From Cohnella herbarum (GTDB lineage Bacteria > Bacillota > Bacilli > Paenibacillales > Paenibacillaceae), in contig NZ_CP051680.1 in the NCBI RefSeq assembly GCF_012849095.1, positions 124,001-188,000 on the forward strand: a stretch of 64,000 nucleotides of DNA, written 5' to 3'. Each line of letters begins with the position of its first letter. Positions within the stretch are counted from its first letter, which is position 1. Of the stretch, positions 37,926-46,572 are shown piece by piece. Made by a program: the position numbers and the translations under genes. A model generated the notes under the pieces. That model saw only the letters and a list, made by a program, of their open reading frames with translations. It had not been told where the DNA came from and searched no databases.

Positions 37926-38876
37926 ATGTGGACAACGATCGCGCAAATTGCTCCGTACGCCATTGTTTTCACCATTCCATTGCTTATTACAGCGCTTGGC
38001 GGATTGTTCAGCGAGAGAAGCGGAGTCGTAAATATCGGGTTAGAAGGCCTTATGATCATGGGAGCTTTCGCGGGAGCTTTCACGATTTTCAAACTGCAGG
38101 CCCTTTACCCGAATAATCCGTACGTGATCTGGATCGGTTTACTCGCGGCATTGCTCGCCGGGGCGATATTCTCCCTCTTGCATGCATTCGCCAGTATTAA
38201 CTTGAGCGCGGATCAAGTCATTAGCGGTACGGCGATTAATATGATCGCCGGAGCGATCACGATATTCCTTGCGCGCAACATGACGGGAAGCGGGAACATC
38301 CGCATCAGCAATTTCGTGCCCTTTAATATTCCGTGGTTGACCGATATTCCAATCATCGGGCCTTTGATTTTTACGAAAACTTATTGGACAACGTGGCTGG
38401 TCTTGATTATCGTCGGATTGAGTTCTTTCGTCCTCTATAAGACGCCGTTCGGTTTGCGGCTTAGAGCTTGCGGAGAGCACCCTCATGCGGCGGAAGCCGC
38501 CGGAGTCAACGTGAAGCGGATGCGTTATATCGGCGTCATGATTTCTGGAGCGTTCGCGGGTCTAGGCGGGGCGATTATCATCGTGACCTATGCCGGAGAA
38601 TTTACGGGTAGCGTAGCGGGATTAGGGTTCTTGGCTCTAGCCTCGTTGATCTTCGGACAATGGAAGCCGATAGGCGTACTGGCCGCGACTCTGTTCTTCG
38701 GAATCGCAAGCACGGTCGCCAACGTGTCTCAAGTGATTCCGTCGCTAGCCGTCTTTCCGCCGATCATCCTGAAAGTATTCCCGTACGTCGTTACGCTCAT
38801 TGCCTTGATCGTGTTTTCTAAATCTTCAAGAGCGCCTAAAGCGGTCGGAGAGCCATACGATTCGGGTAAAAGATAA
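37926..38876 (+). CDS. nupQ: Nucleoside ABC transporter permease NupQ
   Basis: The second permease of the importer, 316 residues, with helices spread over the length. The motifs VVNIGLEGLMIMGAF (about 36-50) and RLRACGEHPHAAEAAGVNV (about 178-196) are paralogous to those in NupP. It begins 3 bp after the nupP stop. It is the last gene of the deoR-to-nupQ region and is followed by a strong stem-loop. Confidence 0.94.
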   Translation: MWTTIAQIAPYAIVFTIPLLITALGGLFSERSGVVNIGLEGLMIMGAFAGAFTIFKLQALYPNNPYVIWIGLLAALLAGAIFSLLHAFASINLSADQVISGTAINMIAGAITIFLARNMTGSGNIRISNFVPFNIPWLTDIPIIGPLIFTKTYWTTWLVLIIVGLSSFVLYKTPFGLRLRACGEHPHAAEAAGVNVKRMRYIGVMISGAFAGLGGAIIIVTYAGEFTGSVAGLGFLALASLIFGQWKPIGVLAATLFFGIASTVANVSQVIPSLAVFPPIILKVFPYVVTLIALIVFSKSSRAPKAVGEPYDSGKR

Positions 38877-38915
38877 CGGCGCGCATGGACAACTTACACA
38901 CCACGCCATATTAAC

Positions 38916-38964
38916 GAAGAAGCCTTAAAGATCCGCTTGCGAAGCGGCGCTTTAAGGCTTCTTC
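38916..38964 (+). terminator. Stem-loop terminator after nupQ
   Basis: GAAGAAGCCTTAAAG and CTTTAAGGCTTCTTC form a 15-bp perfect stem with an inner GCTT/AAGC extension. There is no T run on the plus strand, but the length and position suit transcript ending. Confidence 0.65.
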
Positions 38965-38968
38965 GCAT

Positions 38969-39001
38969 AAAAAAAACTAAGCAGGCCGGATGCCTGCTTA
39001 G
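38969..39001 (-). terminator. Terminator of the DUF4015 gene
   Basis: On the minus strand CTAAGCAGGC pairs with GCCTGCTTAG around a short loop, followed by eight T. Confidence 0.88.
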
Positions 39002-39026
39002 CTAAGTCATAAAATGGAATAAGTGC

Positions 39027-40199
39027 TTAAAATTTAGCGTCTTCGGAATATTTGTTTCCTGCATTCCAGAGCAAGTATTCATCTACGCCGCTGTCGTTTA
39101 ACGCTTTGATCTGAGCGTTGACTTCCGCCGCCCCGTACTTCGTGTAATGACCTTTGCCTAACCAACTGGCGGTGAAATCCTGAATCCATGGCCGAATGAT
39201 TGGTTTCTTATCGCCAAGCGGATCAAGTTTCTTATGCGTATCGTCCATCGCGCCTTTGATCGTTGCATACGGAGCTTTGTCCGGATCCTTCTGTTTGAAC
39301 CAACCCGTGCTGTAATGGCTAGGGTAGATCATCGGGCTAATGACGTGCACGGCATTCGAAATGCCGACGAAATCTTGGCCGATGCCCTCGGCGGCCGGAA
39401 CGGAAGCGGCGTAACCGAAAATATCTACGGATACTCTGACGCCTAGCGGTTCCAGCTCTTTTTTCGCATATTCGACAAATCCCGTTACGATATCCACCCG
39501 GCTTAATTCGTTCTTCGTAAACTTGAGACCGTCCGCTTTTTTCTCGAAACCTTCAGGGAACCTGACGTAATCGAACTGAATTTCTTTGAAACCGAGCTTG
39601 GCGGCTTCTTTGGCGACTTCAACGTTATATTCCCATACTTCTTTGCGATAAGGATTAACGAATTTATCGTTATTTTTGTTATGCCATACGGTGCCGTCTT
39701 TCTGAACGAACGAATATTCCGGATGTTTCTTGGCGAGTACGCTGTCCTTGAAAACGACGACTCTGGCGATAGGGTAAATCTCGTGATCTTTCAAAGTCGT
39801 CATGAGCTTGTTCATATCCTTAATGTAGGGCTGAGGATTACCAAGCTTCTGCAAGTTAGGATTGTCCGTCTTGTAAGTAATATTTCCGAGATCGTCTTTA
39901 ATGTCGATGACCATCGAATTCAGCTCGGTTTTGTCCAGCAGGTTAAGGAGTGATGCCATTCTTTCTCCGCCTGCGCTGTAAGCAGTTACGTAAACTCCTT
40001 TGACGACGGGGGCATCGGGTTGGGGATCTCCGCCCATAGATTGGGGCGCGTTGCCGCTTCCCTTTTCCGGAGACGACGGCGGATTCGCGTGGATGCCGGT
40101 CTTAATCGTGTTCCATAGATTTCCGTTCGGATTGTCACCGGCTTGCGGGGCGCCGAATACCGAGTTCAAAAACATAAAAAAAGTTAAAAAAATATTCAT
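39027..40199 (-). CDS. Putative glycoside hydrolase, DUF4015 family, secreted
   Basis: A 390-residue protein with an N-terminal signal peptide (MNIFLTFFMFLNSVFGA, cleavage near residue 18), a Pro/Ser/Gly-rich linker to about 65, and a DUF4015-type TIM barrel (VKGVYVTAYSAGGERM, VIDIKDDLGNITY, EIQFDYVRFPEG, VSVDIFGY, VISPMIYPSHY). Conserved Asp/Glu in QFDYVRFPE and DIFGY resemble active-site positions of glycosidases; the substrate is unknown. ATG 40199 follows GGGGAGAGGGAA; the frame extends further without a site. Confidence 0.82.
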   Translation of the reverse strand: MNIFLTFFMFLNSVFGAPQAGDNPNGNLWNTIKTGIHANPPSSPEKGSGNAPQSMGGDPQPDAPVVKGVYVTAYSAGGERMASLLNLLDKTELNSMVIDIKDDLGNITYKTDNPNLQKLGNPQPYIKDMNKLMTTLKDHEIYPIARVVVFKDSVLAKKHPEYSFVQKDGTVWHNKNNDKFVNPYRKEVWEYNVEVAKEAAKLGFKEIQFDYVRFPEGFEKKADGLKFTKNELSRVDIVTGFVEYAKKELEPLGVRVSVDIFGYAASVPAAEGIGQDFVGISNAVHVISPMIYPSHYSTGWFKQKDPDKAPYATIKGAMDDTHKKLDPLGDKKPIIRPWIQDFTASWLGKGHYTKYGAAEVNAQIKALNDSGVDEYLLWNAGNKYSEDAKF

Positions 40200-40311
40200 T
40201 ATATTCCCTCTCCCCATAAGCTCTGTAACAAGATTATAAACGAGTTGGGGGGGAGTCGACACAGGTATTTTGTAGTATTTTGCGGAAAACGGTCGGAAAA
40301 ATAAATTTTCT

Positions 40312-41139
40312 TTACTTTCTGCGGAAATCTCCGATCACGTCGATCGTTTGAACAACGTTCACGAAAGCTTTGGCATCCACTTCCTTAATCATTTTGCGAA
40401 GGTGGGCGAGCTCGTAACGGGTCGTGACCGTCATTAGCATATCGCGCTCCTCGCTCGTGAATGCGCCCCGCGTCTTGATGATCGTAACCCCACGGGGGAT
40501 CTTTAGAAGCCTGGAAGCCAGCTCCTGGGTGTGATTGGTAACGATAAACGCGGTCACTTTATGGTGGGGAGTGTGGACGGCGTCAATTATTTTTCCCGTT
40601 AAGTAGATCGACAGCATAGAATAGAGAGCGGCGTTCCAATCATCCTTGAGAAAGCCAAGGGCAGCGACGACAAAAGTATTTAGAAGAACCGTAAGGATAC
40701 CGATGGGTAAGTCCCTGTAACGTGATATAATGGATGCGATGATGTCAAAGCCGCCCGAAGAGCCTCCATATCTTAAAGAGACGGTTGTGCCCAACCCGAC
40801 GAGCACGCCGCCGAATACGGAGGCAAGGAGACGATCGTCCGTCAATTTAATCTCGGGTATTACCTGCAAGAAGAATGCCGTGGATACAACGGTTACCATG
40901 CTCAGCACGATAAATCGTTTCCCTAAAATTCGATATCCCCAGAGCAAAATCGGGACATTCAGGGCAAAATACAACCAGCCGATATTCCAACCGCTCAAGT
41001 AACCAATGACCATGGCGACGCCGGAAACCCCGCTGCTTAGCAGCTTTTCCGGAATAAGCAGCAGTTGAAAGCCACAGCCGACTGCGGCGGCACTGATTAT
41101 CATCAAAAATACGGGGCCGATTATGGCAATCCTTTTCAT
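40312..41139 (-). CDS. YitT family membrane protein (DUF161 + DUF2179)
   Basis: The 275-residue protein has five or six helices (about 1-180), including LRYGGSSGGFDIIASII, the YitT signature, and a cytoplasmic DUF2179 domain (about 215-270: VTAFIVTNHTQELASRLL, RGVTIIKTRGAFT). Bacillales carry several paralogues of unknown transport or sensing role. AAAGGAG precedes ATG 41139. Confidence 0.9.
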   Translation of the reverse strand: MKRIAIIGPVFLMIISAAAVGCGFQLLLIPEKLLSSGVSGVAMVIGYLSGWNIGWLYFALNVPILLWGYRILGKRFIVLSMVTVVSTAFFLQVIPEIKLTDDRLLASVFGGVLVGLGTTVSLRYGGSSGGFDIIASIISRYRDLPIGILTVLLNTFVVAALGFLKDDWNAALYSMLSIYLTGKIIDAVHTPHHKVTAFIVTNHTQELASRLLKIPRGVTIIKTRGAFTSEERDMLMTVTTRYELAHLRKMIKEVDAKAFVNVVQTIDVIGDFRRK

Positions 41140-41264
41140 GTTAGCACTCCTTTGTAATCAAACGGAACGAACGGATCTTAGCGACCTTAGGTTCCCCCGG
41201 GAAAAGCCGATCATTCAAATAAATGGTATCCTTTTCCTGAGACTGGAGTTTACAAGCAGGTTTG

Positions 41265-41273
41265 TGCTATAAT
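41265..41273 (+). promoter_or_regulatory. Extended -10 promoter of the DEAD-box helicase gene
   Basis: TGCTATAAT (41265-41273) is an extended -10. TTTACA upstream (41249) is too close (13 bp) to be a normal -35. The leader to TTG 41337 would be about 60 nt. Confidence 0.55.
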
Positions 41274-41336
41274 GAACTGATCATTTTTTTGGAAGCCGTA
41301 AGTTGAAGGCCCAACACAGAAGGAGATTGAAAAAGT

Positions 41337-42977
41337 TTGAGCACATTTGCAGAGTTTGGTTTGGAGCCTGATGTTCTTCAAGCCATATCGGAGATGGGAT
41401 TTGAAGAGGCGACCCCAATCCAAGCGAAAGCCATTCCCGTTGCCATAGCAGGCAGAGATATGATCGGGCAGGCCCAGACAGGTACAGGTAAGACAGCAGC
41501 ATTCGGTATTCCGCTCATCACTAAGATTGCAGCGAGTGAAGATCGCATTGTTGCCCTGATCATGGCCCCGACTCGGGAGCTCGCGATTCAGGTATCGGAA
41601 GAAATCGAGAAGCTTGGACGTTTCAAGGGACTTCGTTCCTTGGCTATATATGGCGGTCAAGACATCTCACGTCAGATCCGGTCATTGAGACGGAAGCCGC
41701 AAATCATTATCGGAACACCCGGTCGTTTGTTAGACCACATCAACCGCAAAACCATTCGCTTGGACGATGTTCGTTCGGTCGTATTGGATGAAGCGGACGA
41801 AATGCTGGACATGGGATTCATGGAGGATATCCAATCCATCCTGAAGCTCGTTCCGGAAGAGCGTCAAACGTTGTTGTTCTCGGCGACAATGCCGGCGAAC
41901 ATCCAGAAGCTTGCCCAGCAATTTTTGCGCAATCCTGAGCATGTCAAAGTCGAATCGAAGCTGCTTAGCGCGCCGTTGATTCAGCAATATTACGTTGAAA
42001 TTCAAGAACGCATGAAGTTTGACGGACTTTGCCGCTTGCTCGACATGGAACCGCCGGAATTGGCTATCATCTTCGGTCGTACGAAACGCCGTGTTGCCGA
42101 ACTTTCGGAAGCGTTAATGAAACGCGGATATGCATGCGATGGCTTGCACGGCGACTTGTCGCAGAACCAACGCGATACCGTAATGCGCAAGTTCCGCGAC
42201 GGCAGCATCGATATCCTTGTCGCAACCGACGTTGCGGCGCGCGGATTGGATGTATCCGGAGTTACTCACGTTATTAACTTCGACTTGCCGCAAGATCCGG
42301 AAAGCTACGTTCACCGGATCGGCCGTACCGGCCGCGCGGGTAAAGAAGGAACTTCCTGGTCTTTCGTAACCGCACGCGAAACGGATCACTTGCATTTCAT
42401 CGAGAAAGTGACGCGTCATCGGATTTCCAAGAAAGTATTGCCAACTCTGTCGGAAGCGATGGAAGGCAAACAAAAGCTAATGGCGGAACGTATCATGGAT
42501 ACCGTTCGTTCGGAAGAAGAAGTCAACCCGTTCAAATGGGTGGCGATGCAGCTTCTCGAGCAATATGATTCCGTTCAACTGTTAGCGGCGGCAATGAAAT
42601 TGCTGACCGGCGACAAGAAGGACGTAAACATCGAACTAACGCCCGAGGATCCGATTCGTTCCAAGAAGCGTAAATTCGAAGGTAACCGCGGCGGAAGCGG
42701 CAGCTATGGCAGCAGCAGCGGACGTCGTTACGGCGGAAGCGGAAGCAGCAGCGGCGGTCAAGGCGGCGCGTGGCGTCAAGGGCAAGGTCGCAGCGGCGAT
42801 TCCAGAGGCGGATCCAGCTATAGTGGCGGGCAACGTAAGCCTTACAGTGGCGGCAATCGTTCCAGCAGTACTCGTGATGATAGCAGCTACCGCGATGCCA
42901 ATCGCGGACCGCGCCCGGAACGTCGGGAAGAATATCGCGGAAGTCGCTCTCAGAACGAAGATTTCGTTAAAATCTAA
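41337..42977 (+). CDS. cshA: DEAD-box RNA helicase (CshA/DeaD type)
   Basis: An ATP-dependent RNA helicase of the CshA group, linked to mRNA decay and cold adaptation. The 546-residue protein has the Q motif, motif I AQTGTGKT, Ia [14 protein letters not shown] ([12 protein letters not shown]), III SAT, and V/VI ARGLDV and [10 protein letters not shown]. The dimer/C-terminal region ends in a Gly/Ser/Arg-rich tail (about 445-540) that probably binds RNA. The start is TTG 41337 with AGAAGGAG 11 nt upstream. The Gly/Ser tail is coded by repetitive DNA that opens an unused second frame. Confidence 0.94.
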   Translation: MSTFAEFGLEPDVLQAISEMGFEEATPIQAKAIPVAIAGRDMIGQAQTGTGKTAAFGIPLITKIAASEDRIVALIMAPTRELAIQVSEEIEKLGRFKGLRSLAIYGGQDISRQIRSLRRKPQIIIGTPGRLLDHINRKTIRLDDVRSVVLDEADEMLDMGFMEDIQSILKLVPEERQTLLFSATMPANIQKLAQQFLRNPEHVKVESKLLSAPLIQQYYVEIQERMKFDGLCRLLDMEPPELAIIFGRTKRRVAELSEALMKRGYACDGLHGDLSQNQRDTVMRKFRDGSIDILVATDVAARGLDVSGVTHVINFDLPQDPESYVHRIGRTGRAGKEGTSWSFVTARETDHLHFIEKVTRHRISKKVLPTLSEAMEGKQKLMAERIMDTVRSEEEVNPFKWVAMQLLEQYDSVQLLAAAMKLLTGDKKDVNIELTPEDPIRSKKRKFEGNRGGSGSYGSSSGRRYGGSGSSSGGQGGAWRQGQGRSGDSRGGSSYSGGQRKPYSGGNRSSSTRDDSSYRDANRGPRPERREEYRGSRSQNEDFVKI

Positions 42978-43018
42978 GCCAGTAGCTTACTGACGAACGT
43001 CATCAGGGAGGAATCCCC

Positions 43019-43771
43019 ATGGAAATGCGGGGCATGATGGGCGGCTTTTATAAGCTGTCCGAATGGATCATGAGGTTGTCAGTTACGAACGTATTGTGGC
43101 TTCTCACAGCGTTTCCGTTTTGGTTTATGATGATTACTTTCCTTACGGCGAAAGACGTTGCGCAATTGCAAGCGATCATTATTCCGCTTGCAATTGTGGC
43201 TCCGTTTACCTTGTTTCCGGCGACCTCCGCGATGTTCTCGGTCGCCCGGAAATGGGTTCTGGGAGATACCGACGTCCCGTTATTTAAGACCTTCTTCCGC
43301 AACTACAAGCAAAATTACGTACAAGCTATGATCGGCGGCGTTTTCTATGCGTTGCTGTTCGCGATATTGATCATTGATTTCCAAGTCTATCTGAAGCAAA
43401 TGGCTGGATTTCAATTGCTCGCGTATTTATTTATCGCGCTTATGCTATTGTTGCTGATTTCGTTGTTGCATTTCTTCTCCCTTTTATCGCATTTTCATAT
43501 GAAAACGATTCAATTGCTCAAGAATGCCCTGATTCTAACGATCGGTCGTCCGATTCGATCCTTAATCATGGCAATTGGAGCGGTTGCGGTTTTATTCATA
43601 AGTACGCGATTTACGTTTCTGATCCCGTTCTTCTTCGGAAGCATTATCGCCGTATATACCTTCTATAACTTCAATATGGTTATACAGAAGATGATGTTGC
43701 TGAAGGAAGAGGCCGAGACCGAAAAGTCCTCGGAGGACGACGAGGAAGAAGAGAAGAAATCCCAAGGCTAA
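43019..43771 (+). CDS. DUF624 (YesL-like) membrane protein
   Basis: A 250-residue membrane protein with about five helices, the YesL start (MMGGFYKLSEWIMRLSVTNVLWLL) and an acidic tail (EEAETEKSSEDDEEEE). DUF624 proteins often lie near carbohydrate transporters, but here the neighbours are the helicase and 6S RNA, so no role follows. GGGAGG precedes ATG 43019. Confidence 0.87.
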   Translation: MEMRGMMGGFYKLSEWIMRLSVTNVLWLLTAFPFWFMMITFLTAKDVAQLQAIIIPLAIVAPFTLFPATSAMFSVARKWVLGDTDVPLFKTFFRNYKQNYVQAMIGGVFYALLFAILIIDFQVYLKQMAGFQLLAYLFIALMLLLLISLLHFFSLLSHFHMKTIQLLKNALILTIGRPIRSLIMAIGAVAVLFISTRFTFLIPFFFGSIIAVYTFYNFNMVIQKMMLLKEEAETEKSSEDDEEEEKKSQG

Positions 43772-43775
43772 CCAT

Positions 43776-43804
43776 TTTACTTTTCTTGCCTACCTGCTTA
43801 TAAT
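43776..43804 (+). promoter_or_regulatory. Sigma-A promoter of the 6S RNA
   Basis: TTTACT (43776-43781), a 17-bp spacer and TATAAT (43799-43804). The predicted start at about 43811 coincides with the 5' strand of the closing stem of the RNA. Confidence 0.75.
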
Positions 43805-43810
43805 GAGATT

Positions 43811-43991
43811 AATCCTGCCTTGTTCGTTACGACGCTTAATTGTTTTGAACCAATGTTTGTTTCCAGGGAGCTCTAGATTGCCTAGTGGCTGACATGCCCC
43901 CGAAAAGGGAAGTCAAAAGCTGCGCTGCGGGCACCCACCTGCCAAAGCAGGTTCAGAAACATGCACGTCGGACGGCAAAGGCGGGTTTTTT
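43811..43991 (+). ncRNA. ssrS: 6S RNA
   Basis: 6S RNA mimics an open promoter and binds sigma-A RNA polymerase. About 180 nt fold end to end: CCTGCCTTG (43814) pairs with CAAAGGCGGG (43976), CGTTACGACG with CGTCGGACG, and ATGTTT with AAACAT. The middle has the order seen in 6S RNAs (TAGTGGCTGACATGC, then AGTCAAAAGCTGCG, then GGGCACCCACCT and CAGGTT). A T run follows the 3' strand. The call rests on structure and remembered sequence order. In B. subtilis bsrA lies at another locus, so position gives no support. Confidence 0.8.
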
Positions 43992-44072
43992 CTTATACTT
44001 GGACTTTAATCCCCGGGTCAGGCGTGGTAAGATAGAATGTAGCGCCAAGGGTACCCGGAGGGAGAGAGAGCA

Positions 44073-44453
44073 TTGAAGCGATTGCTGATTGGATTAATCC
44101 GCAGCCATGAACATACGAGCGATAAAGCCAAAGATCCTAAGCTCAAGTCTCATTATTATCGGCTTTCGAAGGATCGTGCTTGGGACGAGGTCAGTTCCAT
44201 ACTGAAGAAGATGAAGGGGTATAAAGTTCTCCATGAGGTTCAGACGGTCGGCGAGATCGTGATGGAGAAGAAAACAATGTCCGGCCGCACGATGGATATT
44301 ACGATCCAAGTGGTCGGTACAAGCCCCGGCAACACGGCGGTAGACATCTACTCGGCATCCCGAGGCTCGCTTGGCGATTTGGGTGCGAATTATCGAATCA
44401 TCCAAGAAATTTATAGTGTTCTGGATCGTAAACTGTCCTCTTATAAAACTTAG
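44073..44453 (+). CDS. DUF1499-like small protein
   Basis: A 126-residue soluble protein. The C-terminal half (TAVDIYSASRGSLGDLGANYRIIQEIYSVLDRKL) resembles the closing part of DUF1499 proteins, where R/SASR..DLG.N..RI..I is conserved. The N-terminal half is basic, with DRAWDEVSSILKKMKGYKVL. No signal peptide. TTG 44073 follows CGGAGGGAGAG. It stands between 6S RNA and a two-way terminator. Function unknown. Confidence 0.6.
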   Translation: MKRLLIGLIRSHEHTSDKAKDPKLKSHYYRLSKDRAWDEVSSILKKMKGYKVLHEVQTVGEIVMEKKTMSGRTMDITIQVVGTSPGNTAVDIYSASRGSLGDLGANYRIIQEIYSVLDRKLSSYKT

Positions 44454-44473
44454 ATCATGCGCAAGCATAATAG

Positions 44474-44509
44474 AAAAGCGAGGTAGGCGCTTGGCCTAAC
44501 CTCGCTTTT
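44474..44509. terminator. Two-way terminator between DUF1499-like gene and tpx
   Basis: AAAAGCGAGGTTAGGC-type strands (AAAAGCGAGGTAGGC and GCCTAACCTCGCTTTT) pair across a short loop, with A and T flanks serving both strands. Confidence 0.85.
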
Positions 44510-44520
44510 GTTGTATTCGT

Positions 44521-45033
44521 TTAGATCAGGCTTTTAACCGCATCGATTGCTGCTTCGTAATTCGGATGCTCGGTCATTTCGCCCAGTACTTCAACGTAAG
44601 TGATTTGATTGTTGCTATCCAAGACGAAGATCGATCTCATATCCAAGTGAAGTTCTTTGATAAGAACGCCGTAGGATTTACCGAAGCTGTTTTCTTTGTA
44701 ATCGGATAAGAGGAATACGCGATCGACTCCTGCAGCCGCGCACCAACGCGCTTGCGCGAACGGAAGATCTGCGCTGACGGTGATGATGACTACGTTATCG
44801 CCCAGTTTGGAAGCTTCTTCGTTGAAGCGGCGAGTTTGCGCGTCGCAGACGCCGGTATCAATAGAAGGAACGACGCTGATGAGCTTGACTTTGCCTGCAT
44901 AATCTTCCAGGGAAGACGTTTCGAGCAGGTTTTTGTTGAGAGTGAAATCAGGTGCGGAATCTCCGGCTTTTAATACGGGCCCGATAAGCGTAATCGGATT
45001 GCCTTTAAGCGTAGCTGCACGTTCTTGGGACAT
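44521..45033 (-). CDS. tpx: Thiol peroxidase Tpx
   Basis: Tpx is an atypical 2-Cys peroxiredoxin that reduces peroxides using thioredoxin. The 170-residue protein has the peroxidatic Cys in [18 protein letters not shown] (about residue 63) and the resolving Cys in ARWCAAAG (about 97), the usual Tpx spacing. GAAGGAGG precedes ATG 45033. A PerR-like half box overlaps its promoter region. Confidence 0.96.
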   Translation of the reverse strand: MSQERAATLKGNPITLIGPVLKAGDSAPDFTLNKNLLETSSLEDYAGKVKLISVVPSIDTGVCDAQTRRFNEEASKLGDNVVIITVSADLPFAQARWCAAAGVDRVFLLSDYKENSFGKSYGVLIKELHLDMRSIFVLDSNNQITYVEVLGEMTEHPNYEAAIDAVKSLI

Positions 45034-45065
45034 GAATATATTCCTCCTTCATTGATAAGGTTTGC

Positions 45066-45080
45066 CGTAATTATTATAAT
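45066..45080 (-). promoter_or_regulatory. tpx promoter region with PerR-box-like sequence
   Basis: On the minus strand GATTATAATAATTACGG contains TATAAT (-10) and reads TTATAAT-A-ATTA, matching 11 of 15 positions of the PerR box TTATAATNATTATAA. A TTGGACA lies about 18 bp upstream of it. The right half of the box is poor. Confidence 0.4.
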
Positions 45081-45143
45081 CGTTATCGAATACCATTGTC
45101 CAATCATTGGAACAAGCGGGCGGGCGTGGAAGGGGATACTCTA

Positions 45144-46046
45144 TTGGAACTCAGGCAATTGGAATATTTCGTGCGGGTAGCGAGGCTTCAGCACGTTACG
45201 AAAGCCGCTGAGGAGCTGCACGTGGCTCAATCCGCGGTCAGCAGGCAAATACACAGGCTCGAGGAAGAACTCGGCATACGGCTGTTTATGCAGCGCGGAC
45301 GCAATGTTCAATTGACCCCGGTAGGTCAGCTGTTTCTTCGGCGCGCGGAGGCGGTGTTGGGGGATTTGGATCGAGCGGTCATGGAGATTCACGAATTTCT
45401 GGATCCGGAGGTCGGCGAGATCAGGCTCGGGTTTCCTCACAGTTTGGGCATTCATGTCGTCCCGCAGGTCGTTGCCGAGTTTCGCAAGCTTCATCCGAAC
45501 GTGAAATTTCGGTTCCGCCAAGGGATGTACCCTTCCTTAATTCGGGATATCGTCGATGCGGAAGTAGATATCGCCTTTATTTCTCCTTACCCGGAGAAAA
45601 GCGATCAGGTGACCGGGGAAGTGGTATTGACGGAAGAATTGTTCGCTATCCTGCCCGAAACCCATAAATTAGCTTTAAAAGATTCGATCATGCTAAGCGA
45701 ATTAAAAGAAGACACGTTCGTATTGTTCAGTTCGGGTTATTCTTTGCGGCCTATCGTCTGGGATGCCTGCAGGGAAGCCGGCTTTACGCCGAAAATCGGA
45801 TTCGAAGGGGAAGAGGCGGGGACGATTCGCGGTCTTGTGGCCGCCGGAATGGGCGTTAGCTTATTGCCGAAGATGGCGATGTACGAAACGAGCTCGATGA
45901 TGCCGGCCGTCGTTAAAATAAGCGAGCCCCACGTTACCCGTACGATCGGGATAATTCGCAGAACAGGAGAAAAGATGCCGCTAGTCGTGCAGATGTTCCA
46001 TAGTTTCCTGCTTGAATTTTTCAAAAACCAATACCAAGAGCAATGA
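45144..46046 (+). CDS. LysR-family regulator, GltC-like
   Basis: A 300-residue LysR regulator. The HTH is at about residues 18-37 (KAAEELHVAQSAVSRQIHRLEEELG), followed by RGRNVQLTPVGQ and a substrate-binding domain (about 90-295). The sequence order (MELRQLEYF, EFLDPEVGEIRLGFP, GLVAAGMGVSLLP) closely resembles B. subtilis GltC, activator of glutamate synthase genes, but no gltAB is nearby. TTG 45144 follows GGAAGGGG by 9 nt; the open frame to 45096 lacks a site. It is divergent from tpx. Confidence 0.85.
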   Translation: MELRQLEYFVRVARLQHVTKAAEELHVAQSAVSRQIHRLEEELGIRLFMQRGRNVQLTPVGQLFLRRAEAVLGDLDRAVMEIHEFLDPEVGEIRLGFPHSLGIHVVPQVVAEFRKLHPNVKFRFRQGMYPSLIRDIVDAEVDIAFISPYPEKSDQVTGEVVLTEELFAILPETHKLALKDSIMLSELKEDTFVLFSSGYSLRPIVWDACREAGFTPKIGFEGEEAGTIRGLVAAGMGVSLLPKMAMYETSSMMPAVVKISEPHVTRTIGIIRRTGEKMPLVVQMFHSFLLEFFKNQYQEQ

Positions 46047-46158
46047 CCCGGTATGTGTACAATCAAGTATCTCCGCGTCGTTGAGGCGAAATCGCAAGAC
46101 TGCTCGGTAATATCGAGCAGTCATTGCCGCGGTTCCGGAAATAAAAGTAAAAACAACC

Positions 46159-46199
46159 TTTAATATCGTTTTTATACCTAGTATAATAACGATATTAAA
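46159..46199 (+). promoter_or_regulatory. 41-bp palindromic operator over the VOC/HxlR promoter
   Basis: TTTAATATCGTTTTTATA and TATAATAACGATATTAAA (17 of 18 positions complementary) surround CCTAG. The right arm begins with TATAAT (46182-46187), a likely -10, and ends 13 bp before the VOC start. A bound dimer would cover the promoter, so autoregulation by the downstream HxlR-type protein is likely. Confidence 0.8.
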
Positions 46200-46212
46200 A
46201 GGAGGTTGAATA

Positions 46213-46569
46213 ATGTATAAACCGGGAATCACGATTTGGTATAATGTTACCAGCATCGAACGCTCATTGGAATTTTATACGAAGCAGCTTGATTTTCAAC
46301 TACAGTTTCATGATGCGGAAAGTGGAATGGCCATGATTCGTACGAACACTGACGATTGTATTATTGGTTTCTCTGAGGGTGTGGAAGTCATTCCTTCCAC
46401 TTCTTCAACCGTGTTCGAAGTACATAACATCGAGCAGGCGGTTGAAGTCTTAGCGCGTAAAGGCGTTACATTTATTGGCGATATCGAAACGATCCCGAAT
46501 ATGACAAAGCTAGCAACGTTTACCGATCCTGATGGGCACAGCTTAATGTTAGCTGAGGATTTGACTTAG
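46213..46569 (+). CDS. VOC (glyoxalase/bleomycin-resistance) family protein
   Basis: A 118-residue single-module vicinal-oxygen-chelate protein: beta-alpha-beta-beta-beta halves with ITIWYNVTSIERSLEFYTKQLDFQ and KLATFTDPDGHSLMLAED. Such proteins bind metal or hydrophobic compounds and include resistance binders and dioxygenases; the activity here is not determined. AAGGAGG is upstream. It lies 3 bp before the regulator gene and under the same palindrome, so it is the likely controlled function. Confidence 0.88.
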   Translation: MYKPGITIWYNVTSIERSLEFYTKQLDFQLQFHDAESGMAMIRTNTDDCIIGFSEGVEVIPSTSSTVFEVHNIEQAVEVLARKGVTFIGDIETIPNMTKLATFTDPDGHSLMLAEDLT

Positions 46570-46572
46570 ATA

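Noticed and set aside
42706..42993. Ala/Val-rich frame in the helicase tail
   Set aside because: Shadow frame of the Gly/Ser/Arg repeat tail of the DEAD-box gene.
43885..44076. 63-codon frame in the 6S RNA region
   Set aside because: It lies within the structured RNA and its terminator and has no ribosome site.
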